Translations under genes and position numbers: made by a program
The notes under the pieces: generated by a model
Told to the model about the DNA's origin: nothing
Database searches by the model: none
Seen by the model: the letters and a program-made list of their open reading frames with translations, nothing else
Part shown: piece by piece, positions 1 through 7,985 of the stretch
Layout of the letters: each line of letters starts with the position of its first letter
Position numbering within the stretch: position 1 is the stretch's first letter
Assembly: GCA_013360675.1 (NCBI GenBank)
Contig: JABWBB010000005.1
Span: forward strand, 1 to 64,000
Length of the DNA stretch: 64,000 nucleotides
Source: Phycisphaerales bacterium
GTDB lineage: Bacteria > Planctomycetota > Phycisphaerae > Phycisphaerales > UBA1924
Direction of reading: 5' to 3'

Positions 1-34
1 GCGACGGCTTCGGATTGGTACGGTCGAAGTTGCA

Positions 35-325
35 TTAGCACGGTCCCTCCTCGAGCAGACGCACGCCGCGCGACCACGAGCCAACCTGCTCGTCGGTGTG
101 CCAGCATGGATCGGGCCTGCCGGGTAGCGACCCGGTGAGCAGTAATGGGCTGATCGAACGGCTGGCGATTAGGAGCAACTGCTGCGGCCAGTCGGGTCGC
201 TCTGGGGCTGTCGCGGGCGAGCTCCACTTGCGCCGCTGTTCCTGCATGTACTGAGCGTGGCATGCACTGCAGCAGAAGCCCTTTCGGTACTGCGTGCTCT
301 GGCACACCGGGCAGGGGGCGATCAT
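35..325 (-). CDS. Small zinc-ribbon-like protein of the integrated element
   Basis: A 96-residue protein of unknown function. The N-terminus carries two Cys pairs, CPVC at residues 5-8 and CCSAC near 18-22, which look like a small zinc ribbon; the rest is low in recognisable motifs. Its ATG overlaps the RusA stop by four bases (ATGA), so it is probably translationally coupled to the resolvase. This is the last gene of the leftward recombination operon that can be seen; the operon may continue beyond the window. The Cys pairs and the overlap are seen directly; zinc binding is inference. Confidence 0.55.
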   Translation of the reverse strand: MIAPCPVCQSTQYRKGFCCSACHAQYMQEQRRKWSSPATAPERPDWPQQLLLIASRSISPLLLTGSLPGRPDPCWHTDEQVGSWSRGVRLLEEGPC

Positions 326-672
326 GCGTGGATCTCCGTCACTTGAACCCGGACTCGGCCGCCCGGGGTCGCCCGGTCGCGCTCGACAAGCAGCCGGTCG
401 ATCTGCGAGTCGTCGTGGTAAGCCCCCGCCTTGGCGAGCGCGTCGAGAAGAGCCTTCTGCAGGTTGTCAAGATCGCGCCGGCGGCTGTCCGGTGGAGAGG
501 CGATGATCCGTACTGCCAACCGACCGCTGACGTGCGGCGAACCCACCTTCAGCACTTCACGAGCGACGCGATCGCGGTAGCGTCGGCCCTCGCGGCTGAT
601 GAGTGTCGCGTTGCCAACGCGCCTGTAGTAGTGGTTCACGCTCGGCGGCCAAGGGAGCGAGAGGGTGATCAT
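322..672 (-). CDS. rusA: RusA-family Holliday junction resolvase
   Basis: A 116-residue endonuclease expected to cut four-way DNA junctions during phage-type recombination. It starts MITLSLPWPPSVNHYYRR, the usual RusA opening, and has the acidic metal site RRRDLDNLQKALLDAL followed by HDDSQID, matching the family's essential aspartates. The ATG at 672 is chosen because AGGAG lies just upstream; the frame stays open to 822 but that extension does not look like RusA. The 3' end overlaps the zinc-ribbon gene. It lies in one operon with the Sak4-like ATPase and DUF669 gene, which together form a recombination module typical of temperate phages. Confidence 0.85.
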   Translation of the reverse strand: MITLSLPWPPSVNHYYRRVGNATLISREGRRYRDRVAREVLKVGSPHVSGRLAVRIIASPPDSRRRDLDNLQKALLDALAKAGAYHDDSQIDRLLVERDRATPGGRVRVQVTEIHA

Positions 673-859
673 GCGGTCTCCTTCGTAATGCCCCGACCGG
701 CGTCTCCGCTGGCCGGGACAGGTGTTGCCGTGCTCCCCATCGCGGGGATAGGGCCGGGACGCTTTTGGGCCGTGGAACCGGTGCCCGTAGGAACTGAATC
801 CCTCGCATGCGTCGCGGATCATCGCGCCGGCTCAGCGCACCACGGCTACACCGGGTGGT
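673..859. other. Gap inside the recombination operon
   Basis: The 187 bases between the DUF669 gene and the RusA start hold no gene I can support. The RusA frame runs open through most of it (possible ATG at 822), but the 50-residue extension is rich in Arg, Pro and Gly and resembles no family. It may be remnant sequence or a leader. Confidence 0.4.
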
Positions 860-1264
860 TCAACCCCGCTTCCACGGCGGCGTGCTCCCCGGACCGACGC
901 CTGCGGGCACGCGAGCGCCCGCAGCGCCGCCGCCCCCGTTCCCGCCCTTCTTGGTGTAGCCCTTGATCACGTTCGTGAACTCGCCGTTGTCGTCGCGCTT
1001 CTTCAGCCCGACGTTGATCTCCAGCGGGATGTTGTGGAGCTCGACCGAGTCCTTGTTCTCCAGGTTGAGCCGGGCCCAGACGAGGCGGCCCTTGCGCTCG
1101 CCGTCGATGATCTGGAACGTGAGCTGGAGGTACTTCCCGCCGCCCGCCTTCGTCGGCTTCATCTCCGACTCGGTGATGACGGCGATGTACTTGCCCGCGG
1201 GGATCGGGTCGAGAGCGACGGAGGGGTCCACGTTGTTCGCATCGAAGTTGTTCAGGTTTGCCAT
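860..1264 (-). CDS. DUF669 phage recombination-associated protein, probably shortened
   Basis: A 134-residue DUF669 protein. The opening (MANLNNFDANNV), the stretch PAGKYIAVITESEMKPTKAG, the GGKYLQLTFQIIDGERKGR strand and the C-terminal TPPWKRG are all family hallmarks. DUF669 proteins usually lie beside a Sak4-type ATPase, as here, with a 14-base gap. In homologues I recall, about 25-30 residues separate the RLNLEN segment from the DSVELHN segment; here they are joined directly (RLNLENKDSVELHN), suggesting an in-frame internal deletion. The tail before TPPW is Gly-rich and probably disordered. Function is not established for the family; a DNA-binding partner of the recombinase is inference. 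Confidence 0.75.
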   Translation of the reverse strand: MANLNNFDANNVDPSVALDPIPAGKYIAVITESEMKPTKAGGGKYLQLTFQIIDGERKGRLVWARLNLENKDSVELHNIPLEINVGLKKRDDNGEFTNVIKGYTKKGGNGGGGAAGARVPAGVGPGSTPPWKRG

Positions 1265-1278
1265 TGGTCAGAGTCCTT

Positions 1279-2217
1279 TCAGTTGGTGGCGGCCGCGCCC
1301 TCGCTGGGCGCGGCGTCGGTGTTCTGGGTGAGTGGGGTGGTGGTGCTGCCGACCTCGCCGCGCGAGGCGGCGACGTGCTCCGCGAAGACGCGGTAGTCGA
1401 GGGGCAGCTCCTCGGGCAGGTTCAGACGGTTCTTGGCGACGTGCGCCGGGCGCTCGACGGTGCGGACGATCCGCTCGCCGGTGCCCACGCCGTTGTGCTT
1501 GGCCTTGTTGAACCCCTCGTCGACCTTGACGGTGAGCACCTTGTACGTGGCGAAGAGCACCTCGTCGGCCCACTCTTGCACCAGCGCGGAGGCGAGCTTG
1601 TGCAGGCGGGGGCTGTAGCGGTCGTACGGCACCGTCTCGGGGTTCTCGAACTTCTCGATCTTGGCGTGCGCGATCAGGATCACCGTCATGCCGCGATCGC
1701 CGCGAAGGGCGTCCAGCGCCCTGAGCACCGTCCGCCACTTCTCGATGGCGAACGCGTACCCCTTCGCGTACCCGATCTTCTCGATGCTCTCGGCCTGCTC
1801 GTCCTCGCAGACCTCATTCCAGATGAGGCGCTCCAGCCAATCGAGCGAGTCGATGACGACGGTCCTGTACCCGTGCTCGCCGGAGTACAGCGACTCCAGC
1901 GCCGCCATCACATCGCCGAGCGACTTGGCCAGCGGGAACGACTCGCACTCGATGTCGCCGAGGCCGTCCTCGGTCGGGATGAAGATGGGGCTCTCGGCCA
2001 TCGCGCCGAACGTGCTCTTGCCGATGCCGTGCGTGCCGTACAGCATCACGCGGCGGGGCTTGGGCTTGCGGCCCTTGGTGATTTGGTTCATCAGGGTGTT
2101 CGTGGTCATGTGGTCTCCATCAGGAATGAGGTCTTGCGGAAAGATGTCGCGGACGAAGTCGCCTTGGCCGAGGCGGACGAGGGGCGGCCCAGTCGATCGG
2201 GGGAACGTGGTGTTCAC
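1279..2217 (-). CDS. Sak4-like RecA-family ATPase (phage nucleotide-binding protein)
   Basis: A RecA-fold ATPase of the Sak4/AAA_24 type, expected to assist single-strand annealing or strand exchange in phage recombination. The Walker A motif is GTHGIGKST and the Walker B strand is TVVIDSLDWLERL; a later strand ending VILIAHAKIEKFENPET is typical of the family. Two starts are credible. A GTG at 2217 overlaps the upstream stop (GTGA) and has AAGGAGG seven bases upstream, giving 312 residues. An ATG at 2109 with GGAGACC upstream gives 276 residues and a more usual distance to the P-loop. The C-terminal 30 residues are Thr/Ala-rich. Confidence 0.8.
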   Translation of the reverse strand: MNTTFPRSTGPPLVRLGQGDFVRDIFPQDLIPDGDHMTTNTLMNQITKGRKPKPRRVMLYGTHGIGKSTFGAMAESPIFIPTEDGLGDIECESFPLAKSLGDVMAALESLYSGEHGYRTVVIDSLDWLERLIWNEVCEDEQAESIEKIGYAKGYAFAIEKWRTVLRALDALRGDRGMTVILIAHAKIEKFENPETVPYDRYSPRLHKLASALVQEWADEVLFATYKVLTVKVDEGFNKAKHNGVGTGERIVRTVERPAHVAKNRLNLPEELPLDYRVFAEHVAASRGEVGSTTTPLTQNTDAAPSEGAAATN

Positions 2218-2627
2218 AGGCCCGCCTCCTTGAGTTCTCGCTCCGCCTGGTCGTGGCGACGGCGGGCCTCATCGGGCGCGGTTCCGCGTGAATGCCCGCT
2301 ACGGCGGTGCGATGTGGGAGGAGCACTGACCTTCGTGGCCTGTTCGCCACGCTCGAAGTGGGCCGCGTCCGCCTCGGCAAGCGCGAGGCCGAAGGCGTTC
2401 AGCCATTGGCGCGTGGTGTAGATACGGGAGCCGAAGCGCACGTGCTTGAGCCGCACGCGCTGGCCGGACGCAGCCTTGACGCCCTCGCGGCACCACCTCC
2501 ACACGCAGTTGGGCGACGGTCGGCCCGGGGCGAGTTTCGCCGCCTGCGAGAGCGTGATATGCTCTTCCGCAGCAGGTGCCTCATCGCTCCCGCTCGTTGC
2601 CTTTCCGATTGAGTCTTGCTGGAACAC
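2214..2627 (-). CDS. DUF1580-like helix-turn-helix protein
   Basis: A 137-residue protein with an excisionase-like winged helix: HITLSQAAKLAPGRPSP, then VWRWCREGVKA and RLKHVRFGSRIYTTRQWL. This pattern matches DUF1580, a family found mainly in planctomycetes, often in mobile DNA. It begins with GTG preceded by GGGGAG and is the first gene of the leftward recombination operon, overlapping the ATPase start by four bases. The charged C-terminal third has no recognised domain. It could bind the GTAACTCG sites upstream and act as repressor or excisionase; that is inference. Confidence 0.6.
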   Translation of the reverse strand: MFQQDSIGKATSGSDEAPAAEEHITLSQAAKLAPGRPSPNCVWRWCREGVKAASGQRVRLKHVRFGSRIYTTRQWLNAFGLALAEADAAHFERGEQATKVSAPPTSHRRSGHSRGTAPDEARRRHDQAERELKEAGL

Positions 2628-2847
2628 GTGGAACTCCCCGCTCGTCTGACCCGGCCCTCACGGGGCTCGGGCTGCTTGCGATGGGGGAAGAATCCACGCT
2701 GTTTTGCGGCCGTAACTCGGTAACTCGAGTTACCGCGCGGCCCACCAACGACAACGGCCCTCCCGCGATGGGAGAGCCGTTCACGACAATCAGAAATCCT
2801 CCGAGATTCCGTTGTGGGTAACTCGGGATGCGACGGAGCGAGTGCTC
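2628..2847. promoter_or_regulatory. Control region upstream of the recombination operon
   Basis: A 220-base non-coding stretch between the nuclease gene and the DUF1580-like gene, both read leftward. It holds the GTAACTCG sites and, by position, the promoter of the recombination operon. It is visibly less GC-rich than the flanking genes. No clear -10/-35 pair could be assigned. Confidence 0.45.
2712..2735. promoter_or_regulatory. Operator-like GTAACTCG array with 18-bp perfect palindrome
   Basis: Three copies of the octamer GTAACTCG lie here: direct copies at 2712-2719 and 2720-2727 and an inverted copy at 2725-2732. The last two form the perfect palindrome cggtaactcgagttaccg (2718-2735). 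A fourth copy lies at 2818-2825. The array sits about 90 bases upstream of the DUF1580-like gene, where the operon promoter should be. It looks like a binding site for a dimeric regulator with an adjacent half-site. Confidence 0.6.
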
Positions 2848-3765
2848 TTAGCCATTGAACTTCGCAAAGGGCAAGAATGCCTCACCAGTCTGAGAGGCAT
2901 GACGTCGCACTCGCTCAATGACCGACCGCAGGTCGGACGCGCCGCCTAGCACCGCGTAGATGTGTGCGTGGTCGAGTAGCAACAACGGTGTTCGCGGACC
3001 GGAGCCTGCCGAGATCGCGGCCGAGGAGTACCCAGCCATTGAGATCATGATGCCCATCGTGTTGTCGGCCTTCGTCTCGACCTTTCGGCGGAAGACGTCA
3101 ACATCCGGCGCGCCCGCTTGTTCCATCGTGAACTTGAGCTCGACAAGATATGTGGTGCCGTTGTGCGAGAGCGACCCGTCGATCTGTCGATCCTCGTGCT
3201 TGTACGGGCGTCGGGCATCGACCTCTGAGAACTGAACAAGGTCAAAGAACCAGTCCTCAAAGTCGTAACCGGCCTTCTGCGTGCCAAGACTGCCCGTCAG
3301 CTCATCCAGCCGCTGCTTCAACTTCGCAAGGGACTGCTGTGAACGAGCCGCCCGAGCGCGTTCGGCGGCGTATCGCTCCCGGGCTTCAACTCGTTGCCTC
3401 TCCTGGCGTTCGCGCTCGGCCTCGTCCGTCTGATAGTGACGCAAGGCATTGACCGCTTCTACCGCCTGTCTGGTCTTCTGTTCGGTATCCTCCCATCCCT
3501 GCAAGTCCGGGAATGTGACCTGCTCAGCCAGCTCTCGTCCGAGTTGACGGAGGACCGCCGGCCCCTTGTCGGTCGATCGGAGTCGTTCAAAGAGTCGATC
3601 GAGAAAGTCCCGCTTCGTCTCCTCCTGATGCCAGGAGGCGACGAAGTTCTCGGAGATCCCGCAGCTCCGAAGGAACTTCGCAAGCGCCCGCTTTCGCCAG
3701 AACGAGGCGAGCAACGCAGAGTAGATCAAGTCCTCATGGTGCGCGGTGATCTCCCGAGTCGGCAT
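2848..3765 (-). CDS. Stand-alone PD-(D/E)XK restriction-endonuclease-like protein
   Basis: A 305-residue predicted nuclease. Residues 1-110 form a helical domain (ITAHHEDLIYSALLASFWRK... and HQEETKRDFLDRLFERL), followed by a charged coiled coil rich in Glu, Arg and Ala. The C-terminal half is an endonuclease fold: FEDWFFDL, then QIDGS, then VELKF, giving the PD-(D/E)XK pattern D-x12-ELK. Mrr-like and other type IV restriction enzymes share this core. There is no methylase or specificity partner nearby. It lies just downstream of the integrase and has lower GC than its neighbours, which fits cargo acquired with the element. A defence role against foreign DNA is inference. The ATG at 3765 is chosen because the upstream extension is low-complexity. 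Confidence 0.7.
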   Translation of the reverse strand: MPTREITAHHEDLIYSALLASFWRKRALAKFLRSCGISENFVASWHQEETKRDFLDRLFERLRSTDKGPAVLRQLGRELAEQVTFPDLQGWEDTEQKTRQAVEAVNALRHYQTDEAERERQERQRVEARERYAAERARAARSQQSLAKLKQRLDELTGSLGTQKAGYDFEDWFFDLVQFSEVDARRPYKHEDRQIDGSLSHNGTTYLVELKFTMEQAGAPDVDVFRRKVETKADNTMGIMISMAGYSSAAISAGSGPRTPLLLLDHAHIYAVLGGASDLRSVIERVRRHASQTGEAFLPFAKFNG

Positions 3766-3788
3766 GCTGAATACTACTGCGGATCGCT

Positions 3789-5144
3789 CTATCCCACCCG
3801 CCGCATGATCTCGGCCACCTTCGACTGGTCCCGCTCGGCGTAGACCGCGTCTGTCACGCGGGCGCTGGCGTGTCCGAGGACCAGGGCCGAGGCCTCCAGG
3901 CCGTGCTCCCGCCGGTAGAGCGTCGCGGCCGTGTGGCGGAGTTGGTACGGGAACCACCGCTGCTCCTTCCGCCACGCGTCCAGGGCCGCTGTGAGGCCAG
4001 TCGAAGCGAGGCGCTTCCGCCACGCCTCCCGGGTCTCATCGTCGCGCTTGGCCAGCGGCGCGGGCGGCGGGAAGGCCACGTCGCAGGCGTACTGCACGGC
4101 GCGGTAGTACGCCCGTGCGTCGTAGCGGTCGCCTGCGGTCTTTCTCGGCTCGGCCTTGCGGTTGGTCCCCGCGCGGTTGCCGCACGAGAGCGGCGTCTTC
4201 CGCGCCGCGGCCCGTATCGCCCGCCGCTCCGCGTCCGCCTCGGCGGGGCAGAAGAGGTACGCACCCGGCGGGCGGTCCATGAACCGCTCGAGCACGGCCT
4301 GCGCCTTGGGGCCGAGGAATAGCACGCGGTCGTGCCCCATGTACTGCGTCTTGTGCCGCTCGGGACGGACCACCCAGACCCCGTTGCCGCCGGAGGTGTC
4401 GATATCGCACGGGCGCAGGCTGAGCACCTCGTCGGGCCGGGCTCCCGTGAGCAACTGCAACCGCACGGCGGCAGCGACCGGGCTGGCCAAATACGGCAGC
4501 GTCTGCTCGACCACCTCCACTGGCACGGGCTTGACGACCCGCCCAGCACGCGCCTCGCAGCGCCCGGGCTTCAGCGGGTCCACCGCCAGCAGTTCCACTC
4601 TCACGCTCGCGGAGACGATCTCCTGCGACGCGGCCCACTTGAAGAGCCGGCACAGCCGCCGCACCTGCGCGTTGGTGTAGGTGACGCCCCAGCCTCGCCG
4701 GCCGCTCTCCGCGTCGTCGCGGATCATTTCGTCGCGGAGCCGCTGCAAACGCCGCGGCCCGAACGCCGACGCGGGCGTCGAGCCGTACGAGCGACGGAGC
4801 AGGCGGATCAGGGCCTTGAAGTGCCCCTGCTCGTTCTCGTTGAACTGCAGCGCCCGCGTCCGCCAGAAGCGGGCGCACAACTCGGAGATGGTGATGCCGC
4901 CCGAGCCGTCCGGCCCCCCGTCGCCGCCCGGCCCGCCGGCGGCGGGCTTCTCGAAGTCGGGGTCGATCAGGCGACGGCCGTTGGCCTCCCACTCGGCAAC
5001 AACGCGGTGGTATAGCTCGCGGCTCTCCGGCGATCCGAACTCGCCCAGCCAGTAGTCCCGCCGCCGTTTGGTCGCGGCGTCGGTCAGGGTGACGATGGCT
5101 TGGTTGCGGTCGTGGCGCTTGCGATAGCCCGGGGTCTTCGGCAC
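3789..5144 (-). CDS. int: Tyrosine recombinase / integrase
   Basis: A 451-residue site-specific integrase. An N-terminal region (residues 1-75) and a core-binding domain with ARFWRTRALQFNENEQGHF precede the catalytic domain. Visible catalytic elements are LLTGARPDEVLSLRP (first Arg), the HKTQYMG lysine region, YQLRHTAATLYRR, LGHASARVTDAVYAERD with the His of GH and the nucleophile Tyr of VYAER. The usual His of the H-x-x-R motif is Tyr here. The gene reads away from the adjacent tRNA-Asp, the standard layout for tRNA-site integration. It very likely inserted the element covering positions 1 to about 5260. Confidence 0.92.
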   Translation of the reverse strand: MPKTPGYRKRHDRNQAIVTLTDAATKRRRDYWLGEFGSPESRELYHRVVAEWEANGRRLIDPDFEKPAAGGPGGDGGPDGSGGITISELCARFWRTRALQFNENEQGHFKALIRLLRRSYGSTPASAFGPRRLQRLRDEMIRDDAESGRRGWGVTYTNAQVRRLCRLFKWAASQEIVSASVRVELLAVDPLKPGRCEARAGRVVKPVPVEVVEQTLPYLASPVAAAVRLQLLTGARPDEVLSLRPCDIDTSGGNGVWVVRPERHKTQYMGHDRVLFLGPKAQAVLERFMDRPPGAYLFCPAEADAERRAIRAAARKTPLSCGNRAGTNRKAEPRKTAGDRYDARAYYRAVQYACDVAFPPPAPLAKRDDETREAWRKRLASTGLTAALDAWRKEQRWFPYQLRHTAATLYRREHGLEASALVLGHASARVTDAVYAERDQSKVAEIMRRVG

Positions 5145-5225
5145 GGGGCACCTCCCGAAACTTCCAGCGCGGTGCGCGCACCGCGCGGAAATCGTTTCGA
5201 GCTGCGCCCCCGACCGTCGGGGGGT

Positions 5226-5242
5226 ACCCGTAACCTACGGGT
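5226..5242. repeat. Short inverted repeat between integrase and tRNA-Asp
   Basis: ACCCGTA and TACGGGT form a 7-bp inverted repeat with a 3-base loop, 19 bases beyond the tRNA 3' end. It may be part of the recombinase attachment region or a weak tRNA terminator; there is no T tract on the minus strand. Confidence 0.35.
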
Positions 5243-5261
5243 TCAGCAAGGTTTATCGAAG

Positions 5262-5335
<74 letters not shown>

Positions 5336-5528
5336 AAGTTTTCCGCGGTATGCCGCGACCCGGCCACGCTCAAACCCGCGCGCCGGGATCAGAATGTAGT
5401 CCGCTTCTCCCGAGTGTCAAGTCCGCGGGCCACGCCTCCTGGCATGCCCCCAAGCCCACTTTTCGTCTCGTGCATCGAGCCCGTAAGCCCACGGTATCGC
5501 GGGCCACGCAGCGCCGACCGTAATCGCC

Positions 5529-5741
5529 TTAGTTATTCCCCAGGTCCTTGAGCTTGATCTGCCCCGGTTCCTGAAGGCCAAAGGCGTTCCCCTCGGGTCC
5601 GACCTTCGCCCCCATCTGGAACATCACCACGCAAGCGATCACCAGGAAGATCGTCGCCGCCGCGGCCAAGACCGTGTACACGTCGGGTGCCGCACTCCGC
5701 TTGGCGCGGGCCCCGGGCATCTGCATTCCGAACTGGCTCAT
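5529..5741 (-). CDS. Small single-pass membrane protein
   Basis: A 70-residue protein of unknown function. One hydrophobic helix (YTVLAAAATIFLVIACVVMF, about residues 22-41) separates a basic N-terminus from a C-terminal tail, so it is probably an inner-membrane protein with the tail outside. It lies 31 bases downstream of the coiled-coil membrane protein gene and is likely co-transcribed. I do not recognise a family. Confidence 0.6.
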   Translation of the reverse strand: MSQFGMQMPGARAKRSAAPDVYTVLAAAATIFLVIACVVMFQMGAKVGPEGNAFGLQEPGQIKLKDLGNN

Positions 5742-5772
5742 GTGGTCGCTCCTCGCCCGTCCGGGCCCTAGC

Positions 5773-6627
5773 TTACTGCCCGAACCGGGTCGACACCACG
5801 TCGCCCACGCGAAGGTCCTTCCCGTCCGCCTTGAGGGTCACCTCGGCGACGGCGAACTGCAGGTCCGCCCGCGTCACCACCAGGTTGGCCAGCCAATCCT
5901 GACCACGCCCCACCAGGAACTGCATGTTGTTCGCCACGCGGTCGTTCGTGCCCACATTGATCTTCACCAGCGTGCGCCCCGTTGCCGGATCAGGACGAAC
6001 CTCGTCGATCCGCCCGCTGATGACCGGCCCGGTGTACACAAAGGGCTTGTCCTCGCCGCGCGCCACGCCGCTCAGCGCCGCTTCCTGCTGACGCTTGGCC
6101 TCGGCCAGCTGCTCCTGCAGCGCCCGACGATCCTGCTCGAGCACCTCGGCGCGGCTCTGGAGATCCGCCACGCGCTCCTCGAGTTCGAGCTGCTGCTTCT
6201 GACGCTGCAGGCTCGATGCACGGCCCTCGCGGACCTCATCCGAATACTTCGTCAGGAGCGCCGCCTGCGTCCGCGTCGTCTCGCCCAGCTCGGCGATCTT
6301 CGCCTGCACGCTCTGGCGCTCGAGTTCCGCCCGGTTCTTCTCCGCCGTCAGCGTCGCAATCTGCGCCTGCAGACGACGGCTCTCGTCCTGCAGATCGTTG
6401 ACCTGACGGTTCGCCGTGGCCAGCTGCTCGTTGAGGCGGTTCTGCTCCCCGTTGTGGGCCGCGGCCTGCGCCGCCGCCTTCGAGTCCGCCGCCAGGCGAC
6501 GCTGCTGCTCGGCGCGATAATCCGCCGCGATCCGATCGGTGTTGACCGCATATGCGATCACCAGCGTGGACAGGGCGATCGAAGCGATCGAGGCGATCAC
6601 GACAAAGATCTTCGTCAGGACGTGCAC
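5773..6627 (-). CDS. Membrane-anchored coiled-coil protein
   Basis: A 284-residue protein with an N-terminal membrane helix (IFVVIASIASIALSTLVIAY, residues 7-26), a long coiled coil (about residues 35-180, rich in Gln, Glu, Ala and Arg) and a C-terminal globular domain of about 85 residues. The globular part reads GPVISGRIDEVRPD...VKINVGTNDRV and ends DLRVGDVVSTRFG. This suggests a small beta domain sitting in the periplasm. No family is recognised; an envelope-structure role is inference. It probably forms an operon with the small membrane protein downstream. Confidence 0.7.
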   Translation of the reverse strand: MHVLTKIFVVIASIASIALSTLVIAYAVNTDRIAADYRAEQQRRLAADSKAAAQAAAHNGEQNRLNEQLATANRQVNDLQDESRRLQAQIATLTAEKNRAELERQSVQAKIAELGETTRTQAALLTKYSDEVREGRASSLQRQKQQLELEERVADLQSRAEVLEQDRRALQEQLAEAKRQQEAALSGVARGEDKPFVYTGPVISGRIDEVRPDPATGRTLVKINVGTNDRVANNMQFLVGRGQDWLANLVVTRADLQFAVAEVTLKADGKDLRVGDVVSTRFGQ

Positions 6628-6944
6628 GGTCTGCTCCTCGGTTCCGCCGCTTCCGGCGACCCAACCCGCGAACGCATCGCGCCGGCGACACGCTCACGGC
6701 GATTCAGTTATCCCACAACCCTTTCACGAACCGCCTCGCGACGGTCCCATCCCGATCGGCTCGGGGCGTAAGTGTTACCCGAACAACCACGCCCCTGTCA
6801 AACCGGGAACGCCACGGAATCTTCACGCCCCCGTGGCCGCATCACAATACCACACCCGACGCCGCCCGTCCCGCCGCCCCCGCCTCGTCCACATCCCAAA
6901 CATTCTCCGCACCCTGAGCACCAGAACCACTGGCTCTCATGGGG
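6628..6944. other. Intergenic region, nothing recognised
   Basis: 317 bases between the HEAT-repeat lipoprotein (ends here) and the coiled-coil gene (starts here), both read leftward. It must hold the promoter of the coiled-coil gene. No clear promoter boxes, strong terminator or RNA gene could be assigned. Confidence 0.4.
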
Positions 6945-7985
6945 TTAGCGCGACGAGGCCCGCAGCACCGACGCCGCCGCGGAAATCCGCACCGCCGCCG
7001 AAGGGTCTGCCAGCATCGCGCCAAGCTTGCCCATCGCCTCGGGCGACGCGATCTCGCCGTACACATACGCCACCTGCGTCCGGATCGTCGGGTTCGTGCT
7101 CGACGCGTACTCATCCGCGATGAATCCGCCCTGGCCAACGCCCATGCGTGCCAGCGCGGCGGCGATCCCCAGGCGCACCTCCGCGGGCATCGGCGAACCC
7201 GCCGCACCCTTGGGCCCCGACAGATAGATCAGTTGATCGATCGCCTCGCGATCGCGCACCTGCCCCATGATCTGCACCGCCAGCGCCGCCGCTTCGAGAT
7301 CCTCCGGGTTCGACGGGTAGAGCGCCGCCCGCAGCGTGCCTCGCTGCGAATCGTCCCCCAGTTTCACCATCGCCTCGGCGCACTGCAGGTGGAACAGCCG
7401 CAACCGCTCACCGCCCACACCCCGCATCGGATCGCGCAGCGCATCGCGCAGCAGCGGCAGAGCCGTTCGATTCCCGATCTCGCCCAGCACAAACGCCGCG
7501 TGACTCCGCACCTCGAGCGACGGATCGCGCAGCAGAATCCCCGCCAGCGGCGACTGATCCGCATTGCTCCCCGTCCGCGTCAACGCATAGATCGCCGACG
7601 CCCGCACATGCCCCGACGTCTCTCCCCCCGCCGCCGTCGCGTACGACGAAAACCGCGCCAGCCGCGCCCGCCCCACCGTCATCAGCGCCACCGATCGCAC
7701 GGCCCAGTGCCGATCATTCAGCGCCCGTTCGATCGCGCCTTCGAGCCGCGCCGCGGCAAATCCCGCCGCTTCCGCAGCGTTGGCGCGGATCTGCGCGTCT
7801 TCGCTCTTCGATGACTCTTCGACAATCGCCAACGCCCGCTCACGCAGCGACGACGCCGCCAGCGGATCCTGCCTCTGCGTCGGCGGCTGATCCCCTGTCC
7901 CGCCCGACGGGTTCTGCGTCTGCGCCGGCGTGCATGCGTACAGCCCCGCCAGCGCCACGATCATCAGCACGCGTCCCTGCCTCAT
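6945..7985 (-). CDS. HEAT-repeat lipoprotein
   Basis: A 346-residue predicted lipoprotein. The signal peptide ends in a lipobox, LYAC, near residue 18. After a short Pro/Gln-rich linker, most of the protein is made of HEAT-like repeats such as DRHWAVRSVALMTVGRAR and DPSLEVRSHAAFVLGEIGN, and it ends DPSAAVRISAAASVLRASS. Such repeats usually form binding scaffolds. The ATG overlaps the lnt stop by four bases (ATGA), so a lipoprotein is coupled to the enzyme that acylates lipoproteins. Partner unknown. Confidence 0.8.
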   Translation of the reverse strand: MRQGRVLMIVALAGLYACTPAQTQNPSGGTGDQPPTQRQDPLAASSLRERALAIVEESSKSEDAQIRANAAEAAGFAAARLEGAIERALNDRHWAVRSVALMTVGRARLARFSSYATAAGGETSGHVRASAIYALTRTGSNADQSPLAGILLRDPSLEVRSHAAFVLGEIGNRTALPLLRDALRDPMRGVGGERLRLFHLQCAEAMVKLGDDSQRGTLRAALYPSNPEDLEAAALAVQIMGQVRDREAIDQLIYLSGPKGAAGSPMPAEVRLGIAAALARMGVGQGGFIADEYASSTNPTIRTQVAYVYGEIASPEAMGKLGAMLADPSAAVRISAAASVLRASSR

